The notes beneath the pieces were generated by a model. The model was not told where the DNA came from. It did no database searches and saw nothing but the letters and a program-made list of their open reading frames with translations. From the NCBI GenBank assembly GCA_040507985.1, contig JBEVNR010000016.1, positions 37,113-101,112 on the forward strand: 64,000 nt of DNA. Direction: 5' to 3'. The translations under genes were made by a program, and so were the position numbers. Below, one piece after another: positions 52,319 through 61,600 of the stretch (position 1 is its first letter; each line of letters begins with the position of its first letter). This stretch comes from JBEVNR01 sp040507985. GTDB taxonomy: Bacteria > Pseudomonadota > Alphaproteobacteria > Rickettsiales > UBA6187.

Positions 52319-52510
52319 ATGGGCAAGCTAAAGACGAAAAGCAGCGTAAAAAAACGCTTTAAAATTACCGCCAACGGACACGTCAAGCATAAACCCGCCG
52401 GAAAAAAGCACGGCATGATAAAGCGTTCCAACAAGTTCGTGCGCGATGCCCGCAGCCTGGCCTTATTGTGTCCTGCGGACGAAAAAAAAGTAAAAGCATA
52501 TTTCGCTTAA
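52319..52510 (+). CDS. rpmI: 50S ribosomal protein L35
   Basis: A 63-residue basic protein, MGKLKTKSSVKKRFKITANG and then HVKHKPAGKKHGM, the standard L35. Start at 52319 gives the conserved first residues; the longer frame is not coding. It precedes rplT in the conserved rpmI-rplT order, but infC, normally upstream, is not here. Confidence 0.96.
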   Translation: MGKLKTKSSVKKRFKITANGHVKHKPAGKKHGMIKRSNKFVRDARSLALLCPADEKKVKAYFA

Positions 52511-52541
52511 TTTATATCTAAAATATTAAGGAACAGACGTC

Positions 52542-52904
52542 ATGACGCGCGCAAGAAACGGTCTTGTCAATAAGAAACGGCATAAAAAAGTCTTAAAACT
52601 GGCGAAAGGCTATCGTGGTCGCGCCAAAAGCTGTTTTCGCACCGCCATTGAGCGCGTCGAAAAAGGCTTGCAATATGCCTATCGCGACCGTAAGAATCGC
52701 AAGCGCGACATGCGCGGATTATGGATTGTCCGCATTAACGCCGCCGTGCGCGAATATGCCCAATACGATCTTACCTATTCCCGCTTTATGTCCGCGTTAA
52801 AGGCGCTTGGCATTGAACTTGACCGCAAAGCCTTGGCGGAATTGGCGGTAAACGAGAAAGAAATGTTTCGCGCGCTTGTGGAAAAAGCCGCCGCCGTTGC
52901 ATAA
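52542..52904 (+). CDS. rplT: 50S ribosomal protein L20
   Basis: A 120-residue L20, beginning MTRARNGLVNKKRHKKVLKL and containing KGYRGRAKSCFRTAIERVEK and RDRKNRKRDMRGLWIVRINA. L20 is needed early for 50S assembly and, in some bacteria, controls its operon by binding the leader. I see no obvious leader structure before rpmI. It lies 31 bp after rpmI and 6 bp before pheS. Confidence 0.97.
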   Translation: MTRARNGLVNKKRHKKVLKLAKGYRGRAKSCFRTAIERVEKGLQYAYRDRKNRKRDMRGLWIVRINAAVREYAQYDLTYSRFMSALKALGIELDRKALAELAVNEKEMFRALVEKAAAVA

Positions 52905-52910
52905 AGCAAT

Positions 52911-54020
52911 ATGGCGCCCCACCCGCAAGAAGCTTCCTTGACAACGCAAGAGCTTACTTCGCTTGATGATCTGGTGAGGCAGTCTCGCCTTGACGCCGAC
53001 TCTTGCGTTTCCCTTAATGATCTAGGACAAGTCAAAGCGCGCTATGTCGGCAAAAAAAGCGTTCTGGTTTCTCTGGGTAAAACAATGGGAGCGCTGCCTC
53101 CCGAAGAACGAAAAACCCGAGGCCAAGAGCTAAACGCCGCGCGCGACGCCATCGAAGAAATTTTTACCGCGCGTCAATCCGCTTTGGAAGAGCAGGAAGA
53201 ACGGCATGCGTTAATAAAGCAAGCGACCGACGTCACCTTGCCGTCAAACGAAGAAGGCGCATCCGGACTACATCCCGTCACGGTCGTCATTCGCGAATTG
53301 CGGGCAATTTTTGCGGAACATGGGTTTTACTTCGCCGATGGACCGGAGATTGAAGACGACCATCATAATTTTACCGCGTTAAACATGCCGCCCGATCATC
53401 CGGCCCGGCAAATGCAAGATACGTTTTATATTGCGAACAAAAACGGCGCGCCTGGCGAATTGCTTTTGCGGACGCACACCTCTTCGGTGCAAATTCGCGA
53501 ACTGACTGGAAAAAATCCGCCCTTGCGCGTTATTTCGGCCGGGAGGGTCTATCGCAGCGACTACGACGCCACGCACACGCCCATGTTCCATCAGATCGAG
53601 GGCGTGTATATCGACAAAGACGTGCATATGGGGCATGTAAAATACCTACTACGCTCCGCTCTAGTACGGTTTTTTCGCACCGACGCGCTAAAGTTGCGCT
53701 TTCGCCCGTCCTTTTTCCCCTTCACCGAACCGTCGGCGGAGGTCGACGTGTCGTGCGCGCGCACGAAAGAGGGCGTGTTCATCGGGGAGGGCGCCGACTG
53801 GATGGAAATACTGGGCTGCGGCATGATACATCCCAACGTGCTTAAAAATCTGGGCATAGATCCGGAAGCGTATCGCGGCTTCGCCTTCGGCGTCGGCGTC
53901 GAGCGTTTGGCGATGCTAAAATACGGCGCCGCCGACTTGCGCGCCTTCTTCAACGCCGACATACGCTGGTTGCGCCATTACGGCACGTCGCCGGCGGAAA
54001 TATGCGCCGCCGCCGGGTAA
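52911..54020 (+). CDS. pheS: Phenylalanyl-tRNA synthetase alpha subunit
   Basis: A 369-residue class II synthetase subunit. The N-terminal coiled coil spans about 10-90, and the catalytic core holds GFYFADGPEIEDDHHNFTAL, LLRTHTSSVQIREL and GRVYRSDYDATHTPMFHQIE, with the C-terminal GVGVERLAMLKYG of motif 3. It needs the beta subunit PheT to function. pheT is not downstream; a ZntB-type transporter is there instead, so the two subunits are encoded apart in this genome. Confidence 0.96.
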   Translation: MAPHPQEASLTTQELTSLDDLVRQSRLDADSCVSLNDLGQVKARYVGKKSVLVSLGKTMGALPPEERKTRGQELNAARDAIEEIFTARQSALEEQEERHALIKQATDVTLPSNEEGASGLHPVTVVIRELRAIFAEHGFYFADGPEIEDDHHNFTALNMPPDHPARQMQDTFYIANKNGAPGELLLRTHTSSVQIRELTGKNPPLRVISAGRVYRSDYDATHTPMFHQIEGVYIDKDVHMGHVKYLLRSALVRFFRTDALKLRFRPSFFPFTEPSAEVDVSCARTKEGVFIGEGADWMEILGCGMIHPNVLKNLGIDPEAYRGFAFGVGVERLAMLKYGAADLRAFFNADIRWLRHYGTSPAEICAAAG

Positions 54021-54075
54021 AACCGCGATTTTCGCGTGCGGCCTTCGCCTTCCTTACAACGGAGAAGCGTTAGAC

Positions 54076-55050
54076 ATGACGCATGACTTCATATTAATCG
54101 CCTTCGGTTTTGACGGAAAAGGCGGAGGCAAAAGATTGCGGGACGAAGAGGTGTCGGAATGGATTCGCGACGACCGTCCCGCGTGGGCGCATCTAGACGC
54201 AACGCGTCCGGAAACAAGGGAATGGCTGCATAAGGAGATTTCGTATCTGGACCCCTACGTGGCCGAAGCGCTGCTCGCGAGCGAGACGCGCCCCCGCATG
54301 ACGCAAATCGGCGACGGCGCGTTGCTTATTTTGCGCGGAGCGAATTTAAACGAAAACGCGGCCCCGGAAGACATGGTGTCGGTGCGCTTATGGATAGACA
54401 GCCATCGCATCATCAGCGTGCAAAGACGCACGCTAACGGCGGTGAAGGACGTGGAGGAAAAGTTATCGGGCGGCTGCGGTCCGCTGGATACGGGAGAATT
54501 CGTCGCCATGCTGGCGCTAAGATTGTTTGAACGCATGCAGCCGGCGCTAAACCAACTGGACGACGACGCCGACCGCATAGAAGAACGCATTCTTGAGCGC
54601 GCGGACACGTCATTACGCGAGGACATTATCGCAATACGCAAAAAAGCCATTCTTTTTCGGCGCTACATGGCGCCGCAGCGCGAAGCGGTCGACGAGTTGC
54701 GCATGGCCGACCTTTCCTGGCTGAACGAGATTCACAGGCGGCACTTGCAGGAAAGCTACAACCACGTCACGCGCTACGTAGAAGACCTGGACGCCGTGCG
54801 CGAACGCTCGCAAATCGTAAAAGACGAGCTGGCGAACATGATTTCCGATAAACTCAATCGCAACATGTACGTGCTTTCCGTGATCGCCTCCATCTTCCTG
54901 CCGCTCGGATTTTTAACCGGACTGCTCGGCATTAACGTCGGCGGCCTGCCCGGGGCAAACAGCCCGTATGCGTTCTGGATATTTTGCGGATTTCTCGCAA
55001 CGCTAATCATCGCGCAAGTATGGATTTTTAAAAAATTGCGATGGTTTTGA
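54076..55050 (+). CDS. zntB: CorA-family transporter, ZntB-like
   Basis: A 324-residue CorA-superfamily protein. The N-terminal cytoplasmic domain and long helix (about 150-260) precede two C-terminal membrane helices; the first ends in GLLGINVGGLPG, the GIN motif of ZntB rather than the GMN of CorA. ZntB exchanges zinc, probably with protons. The loop and the second helix end in a positively charged tail (KKLRWF). It follows pheS by about 55 bp and converges with the methyltransferase gene. Confidence 0.88.
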   Translation: MTHDFILIAFGFDGKGGGKRLRDEEVSEWIRDDRPAWAHLDATRPETREWLHKEISYLDPYVAEALLASETRPRMTQIGDGALLILRGANLNENAAPEDMVSVRLWIDSHRIISVQRRTLTAVKDVEEKLSGGCGPLDTGEFVAMLALRLFERMQPALNQLDDDADRIEERILERADTSLREDIIAIRKKAILFRRYMAPQREAVDELRMADLSWLNEIHRRHLQESYNHVTRYVEDLDAVRERSQIVKDELANMISDKLNRNMYVLSVIASIFLPLGFLTGLLGINVGGLPGANSPYAFWIFCGFLATLIIAQVWIFKKLRWF

Positions 55051-55083
55051 ACCGCATCAACTTTCCGGATAAGGGTAGGCCGT

Positions 55084-55992
55084 TTACGGAAGATTTTTGC
55101 CATAATCAGACATGGAGCGCGCGATAAATTCCGCCAGCTTGACGGGCACCGCGTTGCCGATTAATTGCTCCAAATCGGTTTTCGTAGCGTTCCAGATAAA
55201 ATTGGCCGGAAACGTCTGCAACCTTGCCCGCTCGAAAACCGTCAGCGGCCGTAACGAGTCGCTTATTTTTATGGGATCGCCGGCATGACCGATATATCCC
55301 TTGGGAACGCGGCGGTTAACCCCGCGAACGGTCGGCGCCGGCTCGTCGACGGAAAAAACGCCGCGACGGTTATAATTTCTCGGATGGCGATAATAATATT
55401 CCACGTCGAGTTCGTCGCCCATATATTCGCGCACGGTCATAAGACGTACGGAGAGGCGTTCGTCAATGAGTTTCCCCATAAAATTATCTGCCGCGCCTAA
55501 CTTTCCTATGCAAAAGAAGCGCTTTCTTTTTTGGGGCGCGCCGCAACGGCCGGCGTCCAATATGCGTTCGGTGAGGCCGTACCCGGCCGAGCGGAAAAGG
55601 TTTTTTGCTTCCGCATAGGCATGGCTTGCATAGGCGCGACCGACGTTTTCCATCGCGAACCACGCGGGTTTAGCGATGGAAACGATATGGGCGTAAGCGA
55701 AGGTAAGACTTGCGCGGCTACCTTCGGTTCTGGCTCCGGCAGCAGAAAAGTCCTGACAGGGAGGTCCCCCGACGATGACGTCCGGAGAATATGGCTTTAT
55801 ATGCTCCGCCGCTTTTTCGGCGTCGGATAAGTCGATTTCAAAAACGGGATGGGAGAAATTTTCCCTATAGCATCGTGCGGCTACCGTCCATTTCTCATAG
55901 GCAGCCACAACGTCGTAACCCGCATGGCAAAAACCTAAGGATAACCCGCCGCAACCTGCAAATAAATCAACAACTTTGAGCGTCGCATTCAT
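55084..55992 (-). CDS. DNA (cytosine-5-)-methyltransferase, solitary
   Basis: A 302-residue C5 methyltransferase. Motif I DLFAGCGGLSLGF, motif IV VGGPPCQDFSAAG with nucleophile C79, motif VI ENV (115-117), motif VIII PQKRKRFF, motif IX RPLTVFERARLQTFP and motif X IGNAVPVKLAEF are all present. The target-recognition region is short. No restriction endonuclease, specificity or vsr gene is near, so it is probably an orphan methyltransferase. Start at 55992 gives the family N-terminus. Confidence 0.93.
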   Translation of the reverse strand: MNATLKVVDLFAGCGGLSLGFCHAGYDVVAAYEKWTVAARCYRENFSHPVFEIDLSDAEKAAEHIKPYSPDVIVGGPPCQDFSAAGARTEGSRASLTFAYAHIVSIAKPAWFAMENVGRAYASHAYAEAKNLFRSAGYGLTERILDAGRCGAPQKRKRFFCIGKLGAADNFMGKLIDERLSVRLMTVREYMGDELDVEYYYRHPRNYNRRGVFSVDEPAPTVRGVNRRVPKGYIGHAGDPIKISDSLRPLTVFERARLQTFPANFIWNATKTDLEQLIGNAVPVKLAEFIARSMSDYGKNLP

Positions 55993-56035
55993 TGAACGAT
56001 CTTGCGGAATACGGATCAACCGCAAGGAAGGACCG

Positions 56036-56305
56036 TTAAGCGGACGCCGGAGCCACGTTAACGACGGTGCGCTTTCTTGATTCCCAAATGCAATGGGTAA
56101 ATTGAATCACGCCGTCTATCGCGGCATGAATCGTATGGTCCTTGCCAAGATATACGTTTTTACCGGCACGATATTTAGTGCCGCGCTGGCGGACGATAAT
56201 ATTACCCGCTCTGGTTTGTTGGCCGCCAAAGAGCTTTACGCCTAAACGACGACCTGCGGAATCGCGACCGTTTCTTGAACTGCCGCCCGCTTTTTTATGT
56301 GCCAT
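56036..56305 (-). CDS. rpmA: 50S ribosomal protein L27
   Basis: An 89-residue L27, MAHKKAGGSSRNGRDSAGRR onwards, with the conserved KLFGGQQTRAGNIIVRQRGT. Its N-terminus reaches the peptidyl-transferase centre. It follows rplU after 23 bp on the minus strand in the conserved order. Confidence 0.97.
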   Translation of the reverse strand: MAHKKAGGSSRNGRDSAGRRLGVKLFGGQQTRAGNIIVRQRGTKYRAGKNVYLGKDHTIHAAIDGVIQFTHCIWESRKRTVVNVAPASA

Positions 56306-56328
56306 GGGGAATGCCTCTCGACAAAAAA

Positions 56329-56640
56329 TTAATTAACGGATTCTATTTTGACGAGCGTAACGTATTGGCGATGCCCGTTCTTGCGGCGATAGTTATGGCG
56401 ACGTTTTTTCTTGAACACCAAAATTTTCGGATCGCGCTTTTGCTCAAGAATCGTCCCGGTTACCTTTGCGCCTTCTAGAAGCGGCGCGCCGAAGCGTGTT
56501 TCTCCGGCGTCGTCGGTAGTGGCGAGCACGTTGCCGAACTCCACGACGTCGCCCACGTCGCCTTCGATTTTTTCCGTTTTTAAAATGCTTCCCGGTTCAA
56601 CTTTATATTGCTTTCCGCCGGTTTTGATAACTGCAAACAT
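56329..56640 (-). CDS. rplU: 50S ribosomal protein L21
   Basis: A 103-residue L21, MFAVIKTGGKQYKVEPGS with KIEGDVGDVVEFGNVL and the C-terminal KKRRHNYRRKNGHRQYVTLV. It is upstream of rpmA, as usual. obgE, often third in this cluster, is not downstream; the methyltransferase gene is. Confidence 0.97.
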   Translation of the reverse strand: MFAVIKTGGKQYKVEPGSILKTEKIEGDVGDVVEFGNVLATTDDAGETRFGAPLLEGAKVTGTILEQKRDPKILVFKKKRRHNYRRKNGHRQYVTLVKIESVN

Positions 56641-56770
56641 AATATGTAACTACCGTTGTTTTTTCGCCGACGGCTTTTTTACCCGACATGGCGAACGAAA
56701 GATTTTTGTGCAATATTTTCGTCGAAATGTCAAGAATTATTTGATCGATCCGGATGCGAAGCCAGGGTGA

Positions 56771-56831
56771 AAACATGAATTAATGCGTTAATTCATGTTT
56801 TTACCCTCGAGATCCCGCCTTTCAGCGGGAT
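56771..56831. terminator. Two adjacent hairpins between rplU and flgH
   Basis: The first, AAACATGAATTAA (56771-56783), loop TGCG, TTAATTCATGTTT (56788-56800), is a perfect 13-bp stem. The second, ATCCCGC (56812-56818) and GCGGGAT (56825-56831), followed by GACGATTTTTTT, belongs to the REP-like GCGGGATGACG family. The first may end flgH transcription on the minus strand. Confidence 0.55.
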
Positions 56832-56854
56832 GACGATTTTTTTAGGTAAATTAT

Positions 56855-57637
56855 TTAAAACGGATACAGCATGTCGACCAGTTGCGTGCCGATGCGCGGT
56901 TGCTGGGCGCGGGCGATGTTGCCTCGTCCGCCGTAGTCGATGCGGGCTTGCGCAATTAAGTTCGACGACACGGTGTTATCGGAGGCGATGTCTTCCGGGC
57001 GCACCACGCCTTCCACGCTGACGCGGCGCAATTCGTAATTGACGCGCACTTCCTGGTCGCCGCTTATCACCAGATTGCCGTTCGGTAAGATGCGCGTGAC
57101 GACGGCGGCGATCTCCGTGGCGATTTTTTCGTTTCTGTCGATCGTTCCGCTGCCGGTCGAGCTGTTGGCGTTACTCATGTTAATAAGATCGGACGGGTTA
57201 AGGGCGCCGCCCGGCATAAGGTGGCGAAATCCTTTTTCCAGTCCCAGCAGGGTAGGCGCCTGCATGTTGTCTTTTGAATTGCGCTGGCGGGTGGTTTCGT
57301 TGTCTAGCTTTGCTTTGTCGTCGATTTTTACCGCTACGCGCAATATGTCGCCCACGCGTCGCGCTTTTTTCGCCTTAAAGAAATCGCGCGATCCGGGTTG
57401 CCATAACGAGTTGGCGTAAGGTTTCGGCGTTTCTTCGTCGGAAGACGGAGAGGCGTCGGGAGCGATTTGCGACTCCGGCGGCAACGGCGGTTGGGCCGGC
57501 ATGGCGGAAGGGTCGGAATAAATGCTCATGGGACGAAAGTCCGGCTCCTTGCCGATATTGCGCAAGGCTTCCTCGGATGCGCAGCTTTGGGTAAGAAGGG
57601 CGGCAAAAAACGCCGATATAAGGGAAAAATTTTTCAT
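56855..57637 (-). CDS. flgH: Flagellar L-ring protein FlgH
   Basis: A 260-residue lipoprotein: signal peptide with lipobox LTQSC. The L-ring protein forms the outer-membrane bushing of the flagellar rod. Family marks: SLWQPGSRDFFKAKKARRVG, GDILRVAVKIDDKAKLDNET, RNEKIATEIAAVVTRILPNG and NLVISGDQEVRVNYELRRV. Its ATG overlaps the flgA stop (TAATG), so the two are coupled. No other rod or ring gene is nearby. Confidence 0.94.
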   Translation of the reverse strand: MKNFSLISAFFAALLTQSCASEEALRNIGKEPDFRPMSIYSDPSAMPAQPPLPPESQIAPDASPSSDEETPKPYANSLWQPGSRDFFKAKKARRVGDILRVAVKIDDKAKLDNETTRQRNSKDNMQAPTLLGLEKGFRHLMPGGALNPSDLINMSNANSSTGSGTIDRNEKIATEIAAVVTRILPNGNLVISGDQEVRVNYELRRVSVEGVVRPEDIASDNTVSSNLIAQARIDYGGRGNIARAQQPRIGTQLVDMLYPF

Positions 57638-58524
57638 TAGTTTGCCTCCGCAATCAATCTGGCGGAATTTTCCGCCGTCACCATCACCTGAACGATTTTG
57701 CCGCTCGCGTCGCTGCGCGCTCGGACCACGTCGCCTTTTACGCCTTTTTCGAGCGCCTTTCCGCTGGTTTTAAGCGTAATGAACGGAGCGACGTATTCGA
57801 TGTCTATCGACGCGTTTCGCGCGACGAGCGTTTCCTCTTCGACGTCGCGCGCGAAGATGGGTTCTCCCTGCCTTAAGCGGCGCTTGGCGACTTTTCCTGC
57901 CACGTCGGCCAGGTCGGCGACGTCGCCTTGGCGTCCGCGACGAAGCGGAATCGCCGTTTTAACGACGTCGCGTTCGTCGATCGCATCGCCCCGCATCACG
58001 TCGCGACGTGGCGCGAGGACATACAGCATTTGTTCCGCCTTGCCCTTGACGATGAATTTTTCCTCCTTCGCAGAGGCGTCGTTTTCGTTCCGAAAGGCGA
58101 TTTCCGCCTGAAAACGGTAGGAATTTTCGTCAAAATCGAATTTTTCCACCTCGGCCTTGTAGGAAGGAGACGGCAACTCGACGGAAAATCCGTTTTTCGC
58201 CGCGCCGTAAAACTCTATGCCGTAAGGCTCCGGCAGGTTTTTTTCGTCAAAATGCGGACGTAGCAAATCTTCCAATATGGAAGGGTCGATAGACGCAGTG
58301 ACGGACGACGCCAGCGGCGACGGGCCGACGCCCAGCATGTCGCCGACGGCAATTTTTTCCGCCTCTTTTTCCGAAATGCGGTCGTTTTCCCCCAACGCTT
58401 GCAAAAGCGCATATTTTTGGGCGCTGCCGGAAGGGGGAAGGGGAGGGAGGGCGCCGTCCGCCGCCCTCGCCGCCGCGCTCGCCGAGCAAAGGAATATGCA
58501 TGCCGCCGCCAGTGTTTTGTACAT
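57637..58524 (-). CDS. flgA: Flagellar basal body P-ring formation chaperone FlgA
   Basis: A 295-residue exported protein with a signal peptide and a C-terminal SAF domain, the FlgA family fold (APRRDVMRGDAIDERDVVKT; RLRQGEPIFARDVEE; KGVKGDVVRARSDASGKIVQ). It assists P-ring assembly in the periplasm. It precedes flgH, consistent with the alphaproteobacterial flgF-flgG-flgA-flgH order, but flgF and flgG are missing upstream, where the repeat protein lies divergently. Confidence 0.9.
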   Translation of the reverse strand: MYKTLAAACIFLCSASAAARAADGALPPLPPSGSAQKYALLQALGENDRISEKEAEKIAVGDMLGVGPSPLASSVTASIDPSILEDLLRPHFDEKNLPEPYGIEFYGAAKNGFSVELPSPSYKAEVEKFDFDENSYRFQAEIAFRNENDASAKEEKFIVKGKAEQMLYVLAPRRDVMRGDAIDERDVVKTAIPLRRGRQGDVADLADVAGKVAKRRLRQGEPIFARDVEEETLVARNASIDIEYVAPFITLKTSGKALEKGVKGDVVRARSDASGKIVQVMVTAENSARLIAEAN

Positions 58525-58615
58525 ATCGTTTTCTCCGCATCGTTTTTCCTTGTTTTATGTAAAGCAAAGATCGTGCCGGTTGCTGATCGGGAAACAAATA
58601 ATGACAAAGTAATTA

Positions 58616-58643
58616 TTGATAATTTTTAATAAAAACATATAAT
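58616..58643 (+). promoter_or_regulatory. Predicted promoter of the large repeat protein
   Basis: TTGATA (58616-58621), 16-bp spacer, TATAAT (58638-58643), about 50 bp before the start codon. A 17-nt palindrome ATATAATTAAATTATAT (58637-58653) overlaps the -10 box. Confidence 0.6.
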
Positions 58644-58697
58644 TAAATTATATACTTAAGAAGTAAATTTTAAAAAATCAAGTCGGACAATGTTTAT

Positions 58698-61600
58698 ATG
58701 GCGGGTCCTCAATCATACGCTCCCCAAGAATTGCACGCAGCCATACAAGAGGCTGTAAGTGTCGTTATGGCGCAGTATGGAGCTCAGCAAGGCGGGTATG
58801 GGTATGTATCCCAGCAATCCCAACGCGCCGCGCAGGGGTACGGGTATGCGGCATTTAACGTTTCTCCGGGATGGATGCAGGCTCCGGCGAGTCACGGGTT
58901 TCCGCCCATGCAATATGGTTATTCACAGCAATACAGCGCGACGTCGACCTCGGTTAACGGGCATGTTCAACATCAGCCTTTCGGCAGTTCGTATTATGAT
59001 GCAGGTCGGCAACAACCCCAAACGCCGACTCAATTAACGCCGCCTCAAAGCAACGAATTATCTAAAAACGAACGAGAAATGCATTATGCCGACGCTAAGG
59101 TAAGCCAGTTTGGCGTTGCGAAAAGGAGCAAAGCGCGCAACGCCGAGGGAAATCGCGTTGATTATAGAGAATTGGAAAGTTATAAGCATTCAAAAGAATA
59201 TAGGCTTTCCCAAGCAAAGGAAGCTATCGATAAAGCAGGTACGAAAGAAGAGGCGCAAGAGGCGTATGCACATTATGTCGAACGAGCAAGGGATAGCGTC
59301 TTTAACGCCCATAATCGGGCTAAAGGCCAAAAAAAAATAGGAATGTTGCGGAAATTAAGGGGAGAAGATGCGAATAAACAACAGGATGATTTGGAAAAAT
59401 CGCGTTTAAACGTAGCAAAAGAGTTGAACGACAAGCATCCCGATTTATCCGCCGAACAAAAATTTGATAATTTAAATAAAGCCTATGACAGTATCGTTGC
59501 GTCTCCGGAGCACACGGAACGTTACGTCAAGGCGTTAAAAAATCTCGCACAACCCACGGCGGAATCCGTAAGAGCGGTTGCTGATCATACGAAGACATTA
59601 GCGCATGATTTGGACGCGAAATCGGGCGGAGAAAGGCTGATATCAGGCGAACGTTCCGGCGCCAGAAAATATTTAGAAAACGTGGTTAAGAACGAGAAAC
59701 TTGGCTACGGCGTAAAAAAAATGGCGTTGGACCAACTTAGCCAAATGCATGACGGCACGACCCTCTCTAAAGCGGCAGCGAGGCGCGCGACGGAGCGCGG
59801 ATATAAAGCCTTGCTGAATTCGCCGAACACTTCCCTGTATCACAAAGGCCATTTAGCGGGAAACGCTCCCCACCTCGATCAAAAAGAAAAAGACAAGCAA
59901 ATACGAAAACTATCCGAAAATATCAGGGATGACCATACGTTATCAAACGATAAAAAATATTCACAACTATCGGAATTAAGGCAAGGCGTTGTTGATTCTC
60001 AAGGAATATCCTCCGGAATTGAAACTGGATTATACAAAATTCTCGAAAGGATAGGCAAAATAATCGGGAAAACATCCGATCGGCATTTGCCCCATTCCAT
60101 GGCGGGTTACTATCAACCGCAACCGTCGATAACATCTCAACAGTTTCAGAGTTATGCTCCTCCGCCCCAAGGGTATTATGCGCCGACGCAACACGTGACC
60201 GTTGCCCCCCAGCCGGTTCAGCCGCAACAACCTATAATATCTCAACATTTTGCTTCGCCGCCGCAAGAAAGGTATTATGCACCGCCGCAACACGTGACCG
60301 TTGCCCAGCCGATTCAGCCGCAACAACTGACATATCAACAACCCCAGGGTTACTCTCCGTCGACCCAACAAGTGGCCGTTGCCCAACCGGTTCAGTCGCA
60401 GCAATCTATAATGCCTCAACGGCTTCAGAGTTATGCTCCGGCGTCGACGCCGGTAACTGTTGTTACATTGACTCAGCCGCAAGAACCGACATATCAAGAA
60501 TCTCAGAGTTACTCTCCGCCGCCGGTAGGGGAAAATCAGTCATCGCCATATACTCGGGATTCACGGAATGCCGTGCAACAGCAACAGCAACAGCAACAGT
60601 TTTCCGACGCTAACCGGCTTGATGGGAAAAACGTACGCTTTCAGCTTCTTCCTCCGCCGCAATCTCCGACGACTTCCGACAGCAGCAGAGACGACGCATC
60701 CTCTCTTTTTTCAGGTAACGAATCGTCCCATTCATCTGCAACTAGCGTTCAGGAAGCCAATACGCCGCACGTACGCCCCCCCTCTCCATTAAGCGCACAT
60801 CCTTACCGTGATTCTTTATCTGCGACGGCGCCCCGGCACGATAGTGCGGTTACGCTACCGCAAAGTGAAAGTTCTGACGTTGCTCAACATCGGCACGGCG
60901 AACTAAAACCCTTGCCGCCTAAAGCAAACATGTTCACTAGAGGAGTATTAGCTTTTAAAAACATATTCTCTTCCGGTCGCCGCCCGGAGGAAAAAAGCAA
61001 TCCTCAAGGAATATTATCCAACGCAAGCAATTCTTCTCTTTCTAGCTTTAGCGAGGCTAGCGTTGATTCACAAGAAATCAGCCGGAAAGAGCCTCTTGAT
61101 ATTTCGAAAAAATCGGAACCGTCCCCTTATGAATTTGAAGTAGCTCAGAAAAACACACAACCGGAATTGGTACCCCCCGATACGCAGGAGCAAGGAGAAG
61201 GACGCGGCGATTCTGCGAGAACAGCTGCTCCCGAAGATGTGTATTATGCTGCATCCCAACTGGAGCGGCCCATTTCTCCGTTGTCTGAGGCGGAAACGAC
61301 GCAAGTGCCTGCGCCTACGTCCGGAGCGGGAAGGTCCGTTCCTCCGGTGCCGAAGACGGATATAGCGGATATAAGAGAAAGAATGCAGAGCACTGATAAT
61401 CGTGTCTGGGATCTACTCAACAAGCCATCCGTTCCTCCGGTGCATGAAGCGGAAATGGAATCGGCGGCGCCTGCATCCCAACCGAAGCGGCCCATTTCTC
61501 CGTTTTCCGTGGCGGGAACGGAAGCGGCGGAGGCCCAAAATGCAGACGCCTTCCACGAAACTCTCTATGCAAACGAGTATCATCGATTGGAGAATAATCA

